DNA of 64,000 bases from Rhizobiaceae bacterium (GTDB lineage Bacteria; Pseudomonadota; Alphaproteobacteria; Rhizobiales; Rhizobiaceae). A program made the position numbers and the translations under genes. Below the pieces are notes generated by a model. The model was not told the DNA's origin. It saw only the letters and a list, made by a program, of their open reading frames with translations, and did not search any database. Positions 1 through 8,924 of the stretch are shown piece by piece. The stretch spans positions 1 through 64,000 of the forward strand of contig JAEPNK010000002.1 in the NCBI GenBank assembly GCA_017643495.1. Reading direction: 5' to 3'. Numbering within the stretch: position 1 is the stretch's first letter; each line of letters starts with the position of its first letter.

Positions 1-102
1 GAGCTGATCGTGCCAATCGCCATGGAAGAGCGCCTGCGCTTTGCTATCCGTGAAGGCGGACGTACCGTCGGAGCAGGTATCGTAGCTTCAATTATCGAGT
101 AA
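1..102 (+). CDS. tuf: Elongation factor Tu, C-terminal end (partial)
   Basis: The window opens inside a reading frame whose last 33 residues match the C-terminal beta-barrel of EF-Tu, ending [16 protein letters not shown]-Tu is the GTPase that carries aminoacyl-tRNA to the ribosome. Only domain III is visible, and the G domain lies upstream of the window. Alphaproteobacteria often carry two tuf genes, and the tRNA-Trp downstream suggests the tufB-type locus. A terminator follows directly, and a near-identical copy of this tail lies about 130 bases further on. Confidence 0.95.
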   Translation, partial: ELIVPIAMEERLRFAIREGGRTVGAGIVASIIE

Positions 103-108
103 TGTAGA

Positions 109-134
109 GTGGGGTCGGATGACGGCCCCGCTTT
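109..134 (+). terminator. Terminator-like hairpin after tuf
   Basis: The stem GTGGGGTC/GGCCCCGC has eight pairs (two of them G-T) around the loop GGATGAC and starts 6 bases after the tuf stop codon. It is followed by TTTC rather than a long T-run, so it is a GC-rich, short-tailed terminator. The same hairpin recurs at 240-265. Confidence 0.6.
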
Positions 135-171
135 CATGCCGTTGCCCTACGTCCGACGGCGGAAAATATAA

Positions 172-198
172 GCAAACACGCGCAAGCGCGTGCTTTGC
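172..198. repeat. Inverted repeat between the two tuf tails
   Basis: CACGCGC and GCGCGTG are perfect inverted arms separated by AA. They extend outward through GCAAA/TTTGC with one bulged C. The resulting stem of about 12 pairs sits exactly between the two copies of the tuf tail. It could be a REP-like element or a cruciform or recombination-prone site. I saw no second copy in this window. Confidence 0.55.
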
Positions 199-199
199 G

Positions 200-269
200 C
201 GGAGCAGGAATCGTAGCTTCAATTATCGAGTAATGTAGAGTGGGGCCGGATGACGGCCCCGCTTTCATG
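200..269 (+). repeat. Second copy of the tuf 3' end and terminator
   Basis: These 70 bases repeat 69-138 with two mismatches (T78 becomes A209 and T115 becomes C246). The copy holds the last codons of tuf (VASIIE and stop), the spacer and the terminator hairpin, but no tuf coding sequence upstream. It is therefore a remnant, not a gene. The second change turns a G-T pair of the hairpin into a G-C pair. Likely origin: recombination between two tuf loci. Confidence 0.85.
240..265 (+). terminator. Terminator-like hairpin in the duplicated tuf tail
   Basis: The stem GTGGGGCC/GGCCCCGC surrounds the loop GGATGAC and is followed by TTTC. It is the same element as at 109-134 with one more strong pair, so tuf transcription meets two tandem terminators. 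Confidence 0.55.
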
Positions 270-392
270 TTCTTGTCTGTCTGACAGGCAAACATGGTGG
301 TGAATTTTACAGGCGACCCGTGCGGTCACCTGTTTTGTTTCCTGCATCAGGTGCTAGACTGTGATCGTGAATTCCGGAACAGGAGCAGTCGG

Positions 393-743
393 ATGAAATT
401 GAACCACATGGCACTGACAGTTTCAGATCGTGCCAGGTCAGCAGGGTTCTATGGTACATGGTTCGGATTGACCAAAGCGGTGCATGAAGATGATCATCTG
501 TTAATCCTTTCCAACAGCAACGGGGACTATCTGGCGCTCAGCGAGGGCAAAGTGCCGCCGCATCCTCCGCGCACCACCCATTTCGGTTTTCAGGCAGATA
601 ACGTGGATGCGGTATATGAGATAAGAAAGAAGTTTGCTGATGCGGGTGTGGAAGAGGCGGAATGGCAGGAGCAGGGCACCATCCGGGTACAGGTTTTCGA
701 TCCGGACGGATATCGTGTCGATGTTTACGCCTTTGATTTTTGA
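393..743 (+). CDS. VOC/glyoxalase-superfamily protein, 116 aa
   Basis: The protein is one small vicinal-oxygen-chelate module. It starts KLNHMALTVSD, has a central GDYLALSEG strand and ends with FDPDGYRVDVYAF, the usual beta-alpha-beta-beta-beta pattern with metal-ligand His and Glu positions near the ends. VOC proteins include glyoxalases, ring-cleavage dioxygenases and antibiotic-binding proteins, and which of these this is cannot be told. An AGGAGC ribosome site 6 bases upstream supports the ATG at 393. A longer frame opening at 294 lacks family similarity before this Met. The next gene starts 10 bases after the stop. Confidence 0.8.
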   Translation: MKLNHMALTVSDRARSAGFYGTWFGLTKAVHEDDHLLILSNSNGDYLALSEGKVPPHPPRTTHFGFQADNVDAVYEIRKKFADAGVEEAEWQEQGTIRVQVFDPDGYRVDVYAFDF

Positions 744-753
744 GTAACCAGTC

Positions 754-1650
754 TTGCGCAGAATAGCCCTGATTTTCTGGAATGCGGTTATCCGCCTCGT
801 GTATGACGGCGGTCTTGCCAATGCAGGCAACGTTGCCCTTTCTCTGTTGCTCTCCCTGTTTCCGTTTATGTTGCTGATTGCCACCCTGGTGAACATCTGG
901 GGGGAGCCGGAACTTCTGGAAGAAATTCTTGCCCTTGTGTTTGATCACTGGCCTGCGGAAAGCGCGGCACCCATTGCCGAACAGATGAAAGTGGTGCTCG
1001 GGCAGGCCAGCGGAAGCCTGTTTTCATTCAGCACACTGATTGCGCTTGTGCTTGCTACCAATGGAGTGGAAAGCGCGCGCGACGGATTGAACCGTGCTTA
1101 CAAATTGGTTGAAAGCCGCATGTTCTTTCGCCGGCGTCTTCAGGGAACCTTGTTTGTTTTTGTTGGTGCAGTCGGATTGATCATGTCAGCTTTCCTGCTT
1201 GTCGGCACCCCGATCGTCTGGACGTTCCTGGTTGCAAGACTGGAGTTCCTGTCTCCCTTCAGTTTCACGGTTGCATTAATCCAGTACGGACTTGCAACCT
1301 CGATACTGGTGCTCGTTATTTACAGTTTTCACTATTTTTTGCCGGATGGAAGGCATCGCTTTGGAGACCTTGTCTGGGGAGTGATCATCACGATTGCAGG
1401 CATTTTCCTGGGTTCCGAGCTGTTCGCAATTTATCTTACCAGTTTTGCGAATTATACCGCGTTGTACGCAGGTATGGCCGGCATAATGATTGTGATTGCC
1501 TATCTTTACTATCTATCCGTTCTGATCCTGTTCGGTGCAGAATTCAACGCGGCCCTGATGGAAGATCGCGCCTTGCAGAAAGACCGTGCCGCCGTGAAGT
1601 CAAGACAGGAAACACCGGCTTCCGTTCATCCAGGTGAGAACCGGGATTGA
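754..1650 (+). CDS. YihY/BrkB-family inner-membrane protein
   Basis: This 298-residue protein has about six hydrophobic segments and the family's N-terminal signature around ALSLLLSLFPFMLLIATLV. Later segments include GTLFVFVGAVGLIMSAFLL and GMAGIMIVIAYLYYLSVLI, followed by the typical FGAEFNAAL near the C-terminus. The family was once mislabelled ribonuclease BN, and its molecular role is not settled. The start is a TTG, chosen because it is the first start codon in frame that keeps the conserved N-terminal region. No strong ribosome site is visible. It follows the VOC gene by 10 bases and is probably cotranscribed. Confidence 0.85.
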   Translation: MRRIALIFWNAVIRLVYDGGLANAGNVALSLLLSLFPFMLLIATLVNIWGEPELLEEILALVFDHWPAESAAPIAEQMKVVLGQASGSLFSFSTLIALVLATNGVESARDGLNRAYKLVESRMFFRRRLQGTLFVFVGAVGLIMSAFLLVGTPIVWTFLVARLEFLSPFSFTVALIQYGLATSILVLVIYSFHYFLPDGRHRFGDLVWGVIITIAGIFLGSELFAIYLTSFANYTALYAGMAGIMIVIAYLYYLSVLILFGAEFNAALMEDRALQKDRAAVKSRQETPASVHPGENRD

Positions 1651-1741
1651 GCAGACAATACTGTCCGGTAAGGCAATCGAGATTTCACTTGAAAAATCAT
1701 TGCAAGCCCCGTACTAAGACTTCACTTTGCGATCATCGCAT

Positions 1742-1817
1742 AGGGGTATAGCTCAGTTGGTAGAGCGACGGTCTCCAAAACCGTAGGTCGCGGGTTCAAA
1801 TCCTGCTGCCCCTGCCA
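1742..1817 (+). tRNA. trnW: tRNA-Trp (anticodon CCA)
   Basis: A complete 76-base cloverleaf. The acceptor stem is AGGGGTA/TGCCCCT, the D-arm contains GCTCAGTTGGTAGAGC, the anticodon loop is CTCCAAA with anticodon CCA, the T-arm carries GGTTCAAATCC, and CCA is encoded at the 3' end. tRNA-Trp downstream of tuf is a known alphaproteobacterial arrangement, usually followed by secE-nusG. Here an aldehyde dehydrogenase follows instead. Confidence 0.97.
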
Positions 1818-1957
1818 CCTTAACGTGGCCCTTTTCTTTCCTTGACATGACTTGTGCGCAGTTTCTCCCGGGCAGGACAGACTGTCAGTAATGCATCTTG
1901 CTTGCATTGGTGTAAGCTGGCCGAAACATCAATTGATGCGGTAGCGGAGGTGCCACG

Positions 1958-3388
1958 ATGACAATTCATCAAAACCTGATTGGCGGACAGTGGACGGGAA
2001 CGGAGACGCGTCCGGATATCAATCCGTCAAACACGAATGATGTGGTGGGTGAGTTCTCGTCCGCCACCCGTCAAGATGCGGAACAGGCAATCGCTGCAGC
2101 CAAGGCGGCCTTTCCCGCGTGGTCTCGCTCAGGCATCATGGAACGGCACACGCTTCTGCGCAAAACGGCTCAGGAAATTCGCGCACGCAGTGATGAAATC
2201 GGTTATTTGCTGTCCCGGGAAGAGGGGAAGACCCTTGCCGAAGGCGTCGGTGAAACATTGCGGGCGGCACAGATATTCGATTTCTTTGCTGGTGAAGCCC
2301 TGCGTCTGAACGGTGAAGCCGTACCTTCGGCGAGGCCGGGTATTGGCGTGGAGGTGACGCGTGAACCGGTAGGCGTGGTTGGCATCATAACGCCATGGAA
2401 CTTCCCCGTAGCCATTCCGGCATGGAAGATCGCGCCGGCCCTTTGTTACGGGAATACGGTTGTTTTCAAACCCGCTGAACTTGTTCCGGGCTGTGCCTGG
2501 ACCCTGGTTGATATCCTGCACAGGGCAGGCCTGCCCGAAGGCGTGCTCAATCTTGTTATGGGTGAGGGGGCTGTGGTCGGCCAAGCCATGGTGGACAGTC
2601 CCGACATTGATGCGATCACCTTTACAGGTTCGGTGGGTACCGGCAAGCGGATTGCCGCTGCCTGTGTTGAGCGCATGTGCAAGGTTCAACTCGAGATGGG
2701 TGGTAAGAACCCGCTGGTAATCCTGGATGATGCAAACCTCGATACTGCTGTCGATGTAGCCCTGAACGGTTCTTTTTTCTCTACCGGGCAGCGTTGTACG
2801 GCCTCATCACGCCTGATTGTGACAGAAGGCATCCACGACCGGTTCGTTACTGCTCTTACAGAAAGGTTGCGCAAGGTAATTGTCGACGATGCGCTGAAAC
2901 CGGATACCCAGATCGGACCGGTTGTTGACCAGAACCAGCTTGATCAGGATGTCGATTACATTTCCATCGGAAAAAACGAGGGTGCAAATCTGGCTTTTGG
3001 TGGTGACCTTCTCAATCGGTCGACACCGGGCTTTTATCTGCAACCGGCCCTCTTTACAGAATGCAGGAATGACATGAGAATATGTCAGGAGGAGATTTTT
3101 GGCCCGGTGGCTTCGGTTATCCGCGTTCGCGATGCCGACGAGGCATTGGCCATGGCAAACGACATTCCGTTTGGGCTGTCGGCTGGTGTATGTACCGAGA
3201 GCCTGAAAATGGCCACGCATTTCAAGCGTAACCTGGAAGCAGGAATGGTGATGGTGAACCTGCCAACCGCGGGTGTTGATTTTCACGTGCCGTTTGGTGG
3301 CAGAAAGGCTTCATCATACGGGCCACGCGAGCAAGGCAGTTATGCAAGTGAATTCTACACGACTGTAAAGACAGCTTACACTGTGTGA
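1958..3388 (+). CDS. NAD(P)-dependent aldehyde dehydrogenase, alpha-ketoglutarate-semialdehyde-dehydrogenase-like
   Basis: This full-length ALDH of 476 residues oxidises an aldehyde to the acid. Visible motifs are the TPWNFP cofactor region, the FTGSVGTG Rossmann turn, the general base E246 in LEMGGKN and the nucleophile C280 in GQRCTASS. The C-terminal stretch [15 protein letters not shown] resembles 2,5-dioxovalerate (alpha-ketoglutaric semialdehyde) dehydrogenases, which end sugar-acid, hydroxyproline and some aromatic pathways. The substrate is an inference. A GGAGG ribosome site precedes ATG. It stands at the head of the accessory block, 135 bases before the substrate-binding-protein gene, and may supply the last oxidation step of that pathway. 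Confidence 0.85.
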   Translation: MTIHQNLIGGQWTGTETRPDINPSNTNDVVGEFSSATRQDAEQAIAAAKAAFPAWSRSGIMERHTLLRKTAQEIRARSDEIGYLLSREEGKTLAEGVGETLRAAQIFDFFAGEALRLNGEAVPSARPGIGVEVTREPVGVVGIITPWNFPVAIPAWKIAPALCYGNTVVFKPAELVPGCAWTLVDILHRAGLPEGVLNLVMGEGAVVGQAMVDSPDIDAITFTGSVGTGKRIAAACVERMCKVQLEMGGKNPLVILDDANLDTAVDVALNGSFFSTGQRCTASSRLIVTEGIHDRFVTALTERLRKVIVDDALKPDTQIGPVVDQNQLDQDVDYISIGKNEGANLAFGGDLLNRSTPGFYLQPALFTECRNDMRICQEEIFGPVASVIRVRDADEALAMANDIPFGLSAGVCTESLKMATHFKRNLEAGMVMVNLPTAGVDFHVPFGGRKASSYGPREQGSYASEFYTTVKTAYTV

Positions 3389-3522
3389 CAGAAAGTGTGT
3401 TGCCGCCAAATAATAAGACTAAGGGATATACCCGTTTGTATCTGTGCCTTAGCATCCACTTCATCGGCGAGACCCATAGGAGTTAGTCTGGCCGGCAAAA
3501 TTCAATGGGAGGAGAATGTCAT

Positions 3523-4770
3523 ATGAAAAAGCTTCTGATGACTACCGTTGCCGTTTCGGCAATGTTTTCGGCCAGCACTGCATGGGCCGACAACCATCCG
3601 CTAAAGGTTGGTTTCATGGCAACGCTGGAAGGGACTTACACCATTCTTGGTGAAGACGGTCAGCGTGGCTTCAAGCTTGCAATGAAAGAGCTTGAGAACA
3701 AGATGGGCGGTCGCGATGTTGAAGTGATCGTCGGTGCGACAGATGCCAGCCCTGAAAGCGCATTGCGCGCAGTCCGCAAACTGGTTGAACAGGACAAGGT
3801 TGATATCGTGATTGGCCCGTTGTCAGGTTCTGAAGGTATTGCTCTCAGGGATTACGCAAAAGAACACCCTGAAGTTACCATCATCAATGGTGTATCCGGT
3901 GCCCAGGAAACCACTTTTGTTGATCCTGCACCAAACTTTTTCCGTTTCAACACGGATGGTGCACAATGGGGCGTTGGCCTTGGCGAATATGTTTACAATG
4001 AAAAAGGCTGGAAAACCGTAGCTTCCGTGGCCGAGGATTATTCCTTTGCCTACACCAATTTCCTTGGGTTTGCTCATGGTTTCTGCAAGGCAGGCGGTAA
4101 AATTACCGAACGTCAATGGGTGCCACTGGGCAGCAAGGACTTTGCTTCGATCATTGCAAACCTGCCGGATGACGTGGACGCCATCTATGTCGGCCTTGGT
4201 GGCGGTGACGCTGTCAACTTCCTCAACCAGTACCAGCAGGCTGGTGGTGATGCGAGCCTGATTGGCGGTTCGATCATGGTTGACGGAACAGTGCTGTCTG
4301 CGAAAGGCAACGCGAAAAACGCTTTGATCGGCACACCTTCTTCAGGCCCACAGGCTGATACATGGGATGATCCGGACTGGCAGAAATATGTGAAAGCCTA
4401 TCAGGATGCGTTTGAACCGGACCAGCGTTTCCCAACACCGTCACTGCTTGCGACTGGCTATTACAACGCCACACATGCAGCAGCACAGTGCATGGACAAG
4501 GTGAATGGCGATCTTTCTGATGGCCAGAAGGCTTTCCGTGAGTGTCTGTCAACCATTGAACTCGATGCGCCGAATGGCACGATCGTACTCGATGACAACC
4601 GTCAGGCTATCGGTTCGAACTTCGTGATCGAAGTGGTCGAGCAGGATGACGGAACATTGGCTACCAAAATGGTTTCCAAGGTAGACAATGTGAACCAGAC
4701 ACTGGGGGAGGATGAAGCCGAGTTCCGCAAACTTGGACTTCCATCCCGCGACATTATCGAATGTGACTGA
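3523..4770 (+). CDS. Branched-chain-amino-acid-type ABC transporter substrate-binding protein (LivK-like)
   Basis: A 415-residue periplasmic binding protein. The signal peptide has a KK start, a hydrophobic core and a cleavage site after STAWA. It is followed by the family start KVGFMATLEGTYTILGEDGQ and a type-I periplasmic binding fold (ligand-binding receptor, Peripla_BP_6). Such proteins bind amino acids, amides, urea or aromatic acids, and the ligand here is unknown. The ATG at 3523 was preferred over an ATG 18 bases upstream because GGGAGGAGA lies at the right distance and the signal peptide then starts properly. The permeases and ATPases are encoded downstream, past the AraC gene. Confidence 0.9.
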   Translation: MKKLLMTTVAVSAMFSASTAWADNHPLKVGFMATLEGTYTILGEDGQRGFKLAMKELENKMGGRDVEVIVGATDASPESALRAVRKLVEQDKVDIVIGPLSGSEGIALRDYAKEHPEVTIINGVSGAQETTFVDPAPNFFRFNTDGAQWGVGLGEYVYNEKGWKTVASVAEDYSFAYTNFLGFAHGFCKAGGKITERQWVPLGSKDFASIIANLPDDVDAIYVGLGGGDAVNFLNQYQQAGGDASLIGGSIMVDGTVLSAKGNAKNALIGTPSSGPQADTWDDPDWQKYVKAYQDAFEPDQRFPTPSLLATGYYNATHAAAQCMDKVNGDLSDGQKAFRECLSTIELDAPNGTIVLDDNRQAIGSNFVIEVVEQDDGTLATKMVSKVDNVNQTLGEDEAEFRKLGLPSRDIIECD

Positions 4771-4780
4771 AAATAATGGC

Positions 4781-4808
4781 AAACCGGGTCGCATTGGCGA
4801 TCCGGTTT
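4781..4808. terminator. Strong hairpin after the binding-protein gene
   Basis: A 12-pair stem, AAACCGGGTCGC/GCGATCCGGTTT with one G-T pair and the loop ATTG, begins 10 bases after the stop codon. The 3' arm ends in TTT but no longer T-run follows. It may be a terminator or an mRNA 3'-end stabiliser that keeps binding-protein message more abundant than that of the transporter genes. Confidence 0.6.
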
Positions 4809-5006
4809 CCACCAGGGGTCCCAGGGTAGATAGATCATACAGATTCGATGCAGGCCAAGTTCCGGTACCATGACGGAACAGAGTTGCCGATCTTTCGGCA
4901 AGAGTCTGAATTCTCACTTTAATTTTGACAAATCGCCGCGGAATGTGCCAGCCTTCATCCAGCATGGAGAACGGTTTGGGAGGACCTTCATGCAACCGGA
5001 GGAAAA

Positions 5007-5837
5007 ATGAGCGCTTCATTTACTGTCTACAGGGGCAGGTTCGGCCGCGCCACCATAAGTCATTTGAGCAAACCGCTCTCGCCACACGCACACCGGGAAG
5101 GACATCTGGTCTTCAAGATTTCCGGTGCCGACGCAAAAATGAAAATTGAACAGGATCTGTTTGATATCAGTGAAGAACTCGCTGTCGCAATCAATCCGTG
5201 GAAGGTTCACCAGTTCTGGGCAGAACACAATTGGGCAGGCGGGGTCTATCTGGTTTTGTATATACAACCAGACTGGTTTCTCGAATTTGGCAAGGATACC
5301 CGCAAGGGGCTGAGTTTTGGCAGCGGAAACATCTATGTAACGGATGAGATGCGTTATCTCAGCAATCTTGTCATCGCCCATTTGTTGCGCGAGCAGCACA
5401 GCGATGCTTTCTCTGACTATCTCTACCAGCTTACGAAAGAATGTTACGATCAGTCATGGGAAGATAACGTTTGCGACATCCGGCATTCACAGGCCGGAAT
5501 ATCAATAACGGATTTTCGCATCCGGAACTCGATCCGCCTGATGCGTGACAACTTCGGGGAAGAGATTTTTCTGGATAACATTGCCAGGGATTCCGGTCTG
5601 TCCAGGCCCCATTTTTACAAGCTATTTCGGCAGAATGTCGGGCTTACGCCAAACATGTATCTCAACATGCTTCGCATGGAAAACGCCATTGATCTGCTGA
5701 CGACAACAACAGAATCGATAACCTCGATTGGTTTGGACATGGGGTTCTCTTCACAGGCGAGTTTCACACGGTTTTTCACCTCAAACGTGGGCATTGCCCC
5801 GACAGACTATCGCCGGGCAACCGTGGTTTGCGGGTAA
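5007..5837 (+). CDS. AraC-family transcriptional regulator
   Basis: This 276-residue protein has an N-terminal cupin-like sensor half (roughly residues 1-150, with the motif SPHAHREGHLVFKISG) and a C-terminal AraC DNA-binding domain of two helix-turn-helices (about 170-270). The latter is recognisable by LDNIARDSGLSRPHFYKLFR and SIGLDMGFSSQASFTRFF. CGGAGGAAAA lies just before ATG. It sits between the binding-protein gene and the 17-gene run, so it is the obvious candidate to sense the substrate and activate both. The inducer is unknown. Confidence 0.9.
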   Translation: MSASFTVYRGRFGRATISHLSKPLSPHAHREGHLVFKISGADAKMKIEQDLFDISEELAVAINPWKVHQFWAEHNWAGGVYLVLYIQPDWFLEFGKDTRKGLSFGSGNIYVTDEMRYLSNLVIAHLLREQHSDAFSDYLYQLTKECYDQSWEDNVCDIRHSQAGISITDFRIRNSIRLMRDNFGEEIFLDNIARDSGLSRPHFYKLFRQNVGLTPNMYLNMLRMENAIDLLTTTTESITSIGLDMGFSSQASFTRFFTSNVGIAPTDYRRATVVCG

Positions 5838-6025
5838 GCACATGATCTGTGGTCTTTTTTCCGGTGGAGGCCCGAAAAGAGAATACTCAAAGGTATGTGC
5901 TTTTGGAGCAGTGTTGAATAAGGTTTACTGCAGTCAATGGGGAGGAGACCCATTCTGACAGATTGAAGATAGTTCTTGCGACCGATGATCGTCGGTTGTC
6001 ACAACGTAACTGGCAGATGGTTTGA

Positions 6026-7072
6026 ATGTCGAAATTCTGGGAACGGCATCCGTTTTGGTCGTTGATCATCGTTCTGGTGATTGCCGTTTTCATTTGGGCA
6101 ATTTTTGCCCCTTGGCCCTCCGGCATAACCGACATGTTCGGACGCAAAAAGGTCTTTCTGAATGCGTTGTTCAGCGGTGTCACGCTTGGTGCGCTTTACT
6201 TTCTTGCTGCAAGCGGGTTCACACTTATTTTCGGTCTCATGCAGAATGTGAACCTCGCTCACGGTTCACTCTACCTGTTGGGTGGATATGTGGGGTACCA
6301 GATTTCCATTGCCACTGCTGATGCGAGCGGCAATGTTGTGAATTACACCTTTTGGTGGCTCCTTGCCTTCGTTGGAGCATTCTTGGCTTGCGCCATATTC
6401 GGCATGTTCCTCCAATACGCTGTGTTTCGGCGAATGGAAGGGGATGACCTGAAACAGACGCTTGTCACAATCGGGATTTCCATTGTCGCAGCAGACCTCA
6501 TGCTGTGGTACTGGGGTGGCGATTTCTACACGATAGCCACGCCGCAATGGCTCGCCGGTCCCACGCAATTGCCGCTTGCAACAGCAGTAAAGAGCAGCGG
6601 GGATGTTGTCTTCCTCAAATATCCCAGTGTTCGCCTTCTAATTCTGGTAGCAGCAATTGTTATCGGCGTACTCATGTGGCTGGCACTAAACCGTACACGA
6701 GTGGGCATGCTGGTTCGTGCAGGGGTTGATGATCGTGACATGCTCTCGGCCTCCGGTGTGCGTATCCAGCGGATTTTCATTCTGGTATTTGCCTTTGGGG
6801 CAGGTCTTGCAGGCATTGCCGGGGTAGTGGGGGGAACCTTCCAGTCTCTCGCGCCGGGCGAGGATACCAGCATCTTGCTCTCATCCCTGGTTGTGGTGAT
6901 CGTGGGGGGTATGGGCTCTATCCCGGGTGCTGCCCTGGGCGCATTGATTATCGGTCTCGCTGAGCAGTTCGGCTCGGTATATCTGCCAACTTATGCACCG
7001 GTTCTGACATTCGTCATCATGGCTGGTGTTCTGGCATTCCGCCCGCAGGGCCTCATTACGAGCGGGCGGTGA
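6026..7072 (+). CDS. Branched-chain-amino-acid-type ABC permease (LivH-like)
   Basis: A 348-residue membrane permease of the LivH family. Hydrophobic helices run from GVTLGALYFLAASGFTLIFG onward, and the signature MQNVNLAHGSLYLLGGYVGY is characteristic. The C-terminal part carries FGAGLAGIAGVVGG and VVVIVGGMGSIPGAALGALI. An extra N-terminal hydrophobic segment (WSLIIVLVIAVFIWAIF) lies before the core fold, which makes it longer than typical LivH of about 300 residues. It pairs with the next gene, with a 4-base stop/start overlap indicating translational coupling. It begins the long run of cotranscribed genes. Confidence 0.9.
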   Translation: MSKFWERHPFWSLIIVLVIAVFIWAIFAPWPSGITDMFGRKKVFLNALFSGVTLGALYFLAASGFTLIFGLMQNVNLAHGSLYLLGGYVGYQISIATADASGNVVNYTFWWLLAFVGAFLACAIFGMFLQYAVFRRMEGDDLKQTLVTIGISIVAADLMLWYWGGDFYTIATPQWLAGPTQLPLATAVKSSGDVVFLKYPSVRLLILVAAIVIGVLMWLALNRTRVGMLVRAGVDDRDMLSASGVRIQRIFILVFAFGAGLAGIAGVVGGTFQSLAPGEDTSILLSSLVVVIVGGMGSIPGAALGALIIGLAEQFGSVYLPTYAPVLTFVIMAGVLAFRPQGLITSGR

Positions 7073-8148
7073 CAATGGCAGTGGTGGATCACAAGACTTT
7101 CGATACAAACGATGCCGACAAGGAAGGTGTTTCCGAGCCATCTCGCACCGGCGTGTACTGGGCGGTCGGCTTGATATTGGTAATTCTGCCTGCCTTTACC
7201 GGTGAATTCATCCTGTCTGACATTGTCAGCAGGATTTTGGTGATGGGCATGATCGCGCTTTCACTGATGTTTCTGGCCGGCTATGGCGGCATGGTTAGTC
7301 TTGCGCAACTGACGATTGCCGGTGTCGCCGCGTACATGACCGCTGTATTCGGCACAAGTGCGATAACCGAAATTTCAATCGGCCTGACATGGTGGATTGC
7401 AGTCCCCATTGCAATCATCATCGCGATGATTTTCGGAACGATGGTAGGGGCGCTGTCGGTGCGTACCGAAGGCATCTATACCATCATGATCACGCTGGCC
7501 ATTTCGGCAGCATTCTTCTTTCTGGCAAACCAGAACTACGATATCTTCAACGGGTTTAGCGGTATCAATCAGGTGCTTCCGCCGGTTTTTGTGGGTGTGA
7601 ACTGGGGCAACACGATTCCGTTTTACTATCTCTGCCTGTTTCTTGCGGCAGTTTCCTATGCGCTTGTTCTTTACGTTTCGCGTTCACCGTTCGGTCTTGC
7701 CCTTCAGGGCATACGGGACAATCCGAGACGCATGGCAGCTCTCGGTTTCAACGTCACCGCTCACCGTATTGCTGCCTATACATTTGCCAGTCTTGTGGCA
7801 GGCGTCGGCGGAGTGCTGATGGTCTGGATGAATACGGCAATCTCTCCGGGCGCTGTAAGTATCGCCGTTGTAATTGATGTCTTGGTCATGGCGGTTGTCG
7901 GTGGTCTCGGCCATCCCGTAGGTGCATTTCTTGGTGCTGCTGTTTTCATCATACTGGAAACGTTTGCCCTGGATGTTCTGGAAACACTCGGTCTTCCCGG
8001 TGAACGTTTCCAGTTGCTGATCGGCATAGGGTTCCTCGTTATCATCTTCTGGTCGGATGACGGGCTGCTCGGCTTATGGCGGAAATGGCGGGAACGTTCT
8101 GCAAAGCGTGATCCGCTTCTTGGAGACTTGGAAGGGGACGGCAAATGA
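7069..8148 (+). CDS. Branched-chain-amino-acid-type ABC permease (LivM-like)
   Basis: The second permease of the importer, 359 residues, with 8-10 hydrophobic helices. LivM hallmarks are MIALSLMFLAGYGGMVSLAQ, VRTEGIYTIMITLAISAAFF and RSPFGLALQGIRDNPRRMAA, the last being the cytoplasmic coupling loop. The GTG at 7069 overlaps the LivH stop by 4 bases. An ATG at 7075 is an alternative that removes two residues. The last 4 bases overlap the LivG start. Confidence 0.92.
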   Translation: MTMAVVDHKTFDTNDADKEGVSEPSRTGVYWAVGLILVILPAFTGEFILSDIVSRILVMGMIALSLMFLAGYGGMVSLAQLTIAGVAAYMTAVFGTSAITEISIGLTWWIAVPIAIIIAMIFGTMVGALSVRTEGIYTIMITLAISAAFFFLANQNYDIFNGFSGINQVLPPVFVGVNWGNTIPFYYLCLFLAAVSYALVLYVSRSPFGLALQGIRDNPRRMAALGFNVTAHRIAAYTFASLVAGVGGVLMVWMNTAISPGAVSIAVVIDVLVMAVVGGLGHPVGAFLGAAVFIILETFALDVLETLGLPGERFQLLIGIGFLVIIFWSDDGLLGLWRKWRERSAKRDPLLGDLEGDGK

Positions 8149-8924
8149 CCGATATCGCTTCCAGGCTTTCCGGTGCAGGTACCAACGCCCTCGAATTGCG
8201 GGGCATGTCACGATACTTTGGCGCATTGGCTGCTCTCAGCGACATCACGCTGACGGTAAAACCCGGCGAACGCCGCGCCGTGCTTGGTTCCAATGGTGCG
8301 GGCAAGACGACATTGTTCAATTGCATTACGGGTGACTTTCTGCCGACAACCGGCAGTATTCGCCTTTTCGGTGAAGATGTTACCACTTTCCCGGCCCATG
8401 AACGAATTCGCCGCGGGTTGCGCAGGACCTACCAGATTTCTCTTCTGTTTGGCGGTCTGAGTGTTTTTGACAATATCTATCTTGCCTGTGCAGGCGTATC
8501 CCGCGGCCGTTTCTCCATGTTGCGTCCGCGAAAGAATGATGCGCTGGTTGCAGCAGCCGAAGACCTGATCGTAACGGTAAATCTGGCAGAGCACCGGGAA
8601 ACACTGGTCAATGTCCTTTCTTATGGTCAGCAGCGGCAACTGGAGATTGCACTTGCCCTTGCCGGAGCACCCCGTTTCATTCTTTTTGATGAACCTGCAG
8701 CAGGGCTGTCTCCCACGGAGCGCAGTGATCTCATTACCATTTTGACCAGTCTGCCGGAGCATATCGGATACATCATTATCGAGCATGACATGGATGTTGC
8801 CCTGCGTGTTTCCGAGTCTGTCACGATGATGCACAATGGCCGTATTTTCAAGGAAGGCCTGCCCCAGGAAATCGAAGAGGACCCCGAGGTTCAGGAGCTA
8901 TATCTTGGAGGTGGTCATGGTTGA
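8145..8924 (+). CDS. ABC transporter ATP-binding protein (LivG-like)
   Basis: A 259-residue ATPase of the LivG type. It has Walker A (GSNGAGKTTLFNCITG), the LivG-specific RTYQISLLFGGLSVFDN region, the variant signature LSYGQQRQLEIALALAG, Walker B (FILFDEPAAGLSP) and the H-loop (IIEHDMDVAL). LSYG replaces the canonical LSGG, as is common in LivG proteins. It energises import together with the LivF domain of the next protein. Start and stop both overlap neighbouring genes. Confidence 0.93.
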   Translation: MTDIASRLSGAGTNALELRGMSRYFGALAALSDITLTVKPGERRAVLGSNGAGKTTLFNCITGDFLPTTGSIRLFGEDVTTFPAHERIRRGLRRTYQISLLFGGLSVFDNIYLACAGVSRGRFSMLRPRKNDALVAAAEDLIVTVNLAEHRETLVNVLSYGQQRQLEIALALAGAPRFILFDEPAAGLSPTERSDLITILTSLPEHIGYIIIEHDMDVALRVSESVTMMHNGRIFKEGLPQEIEEDPEVQELYLGGGHG

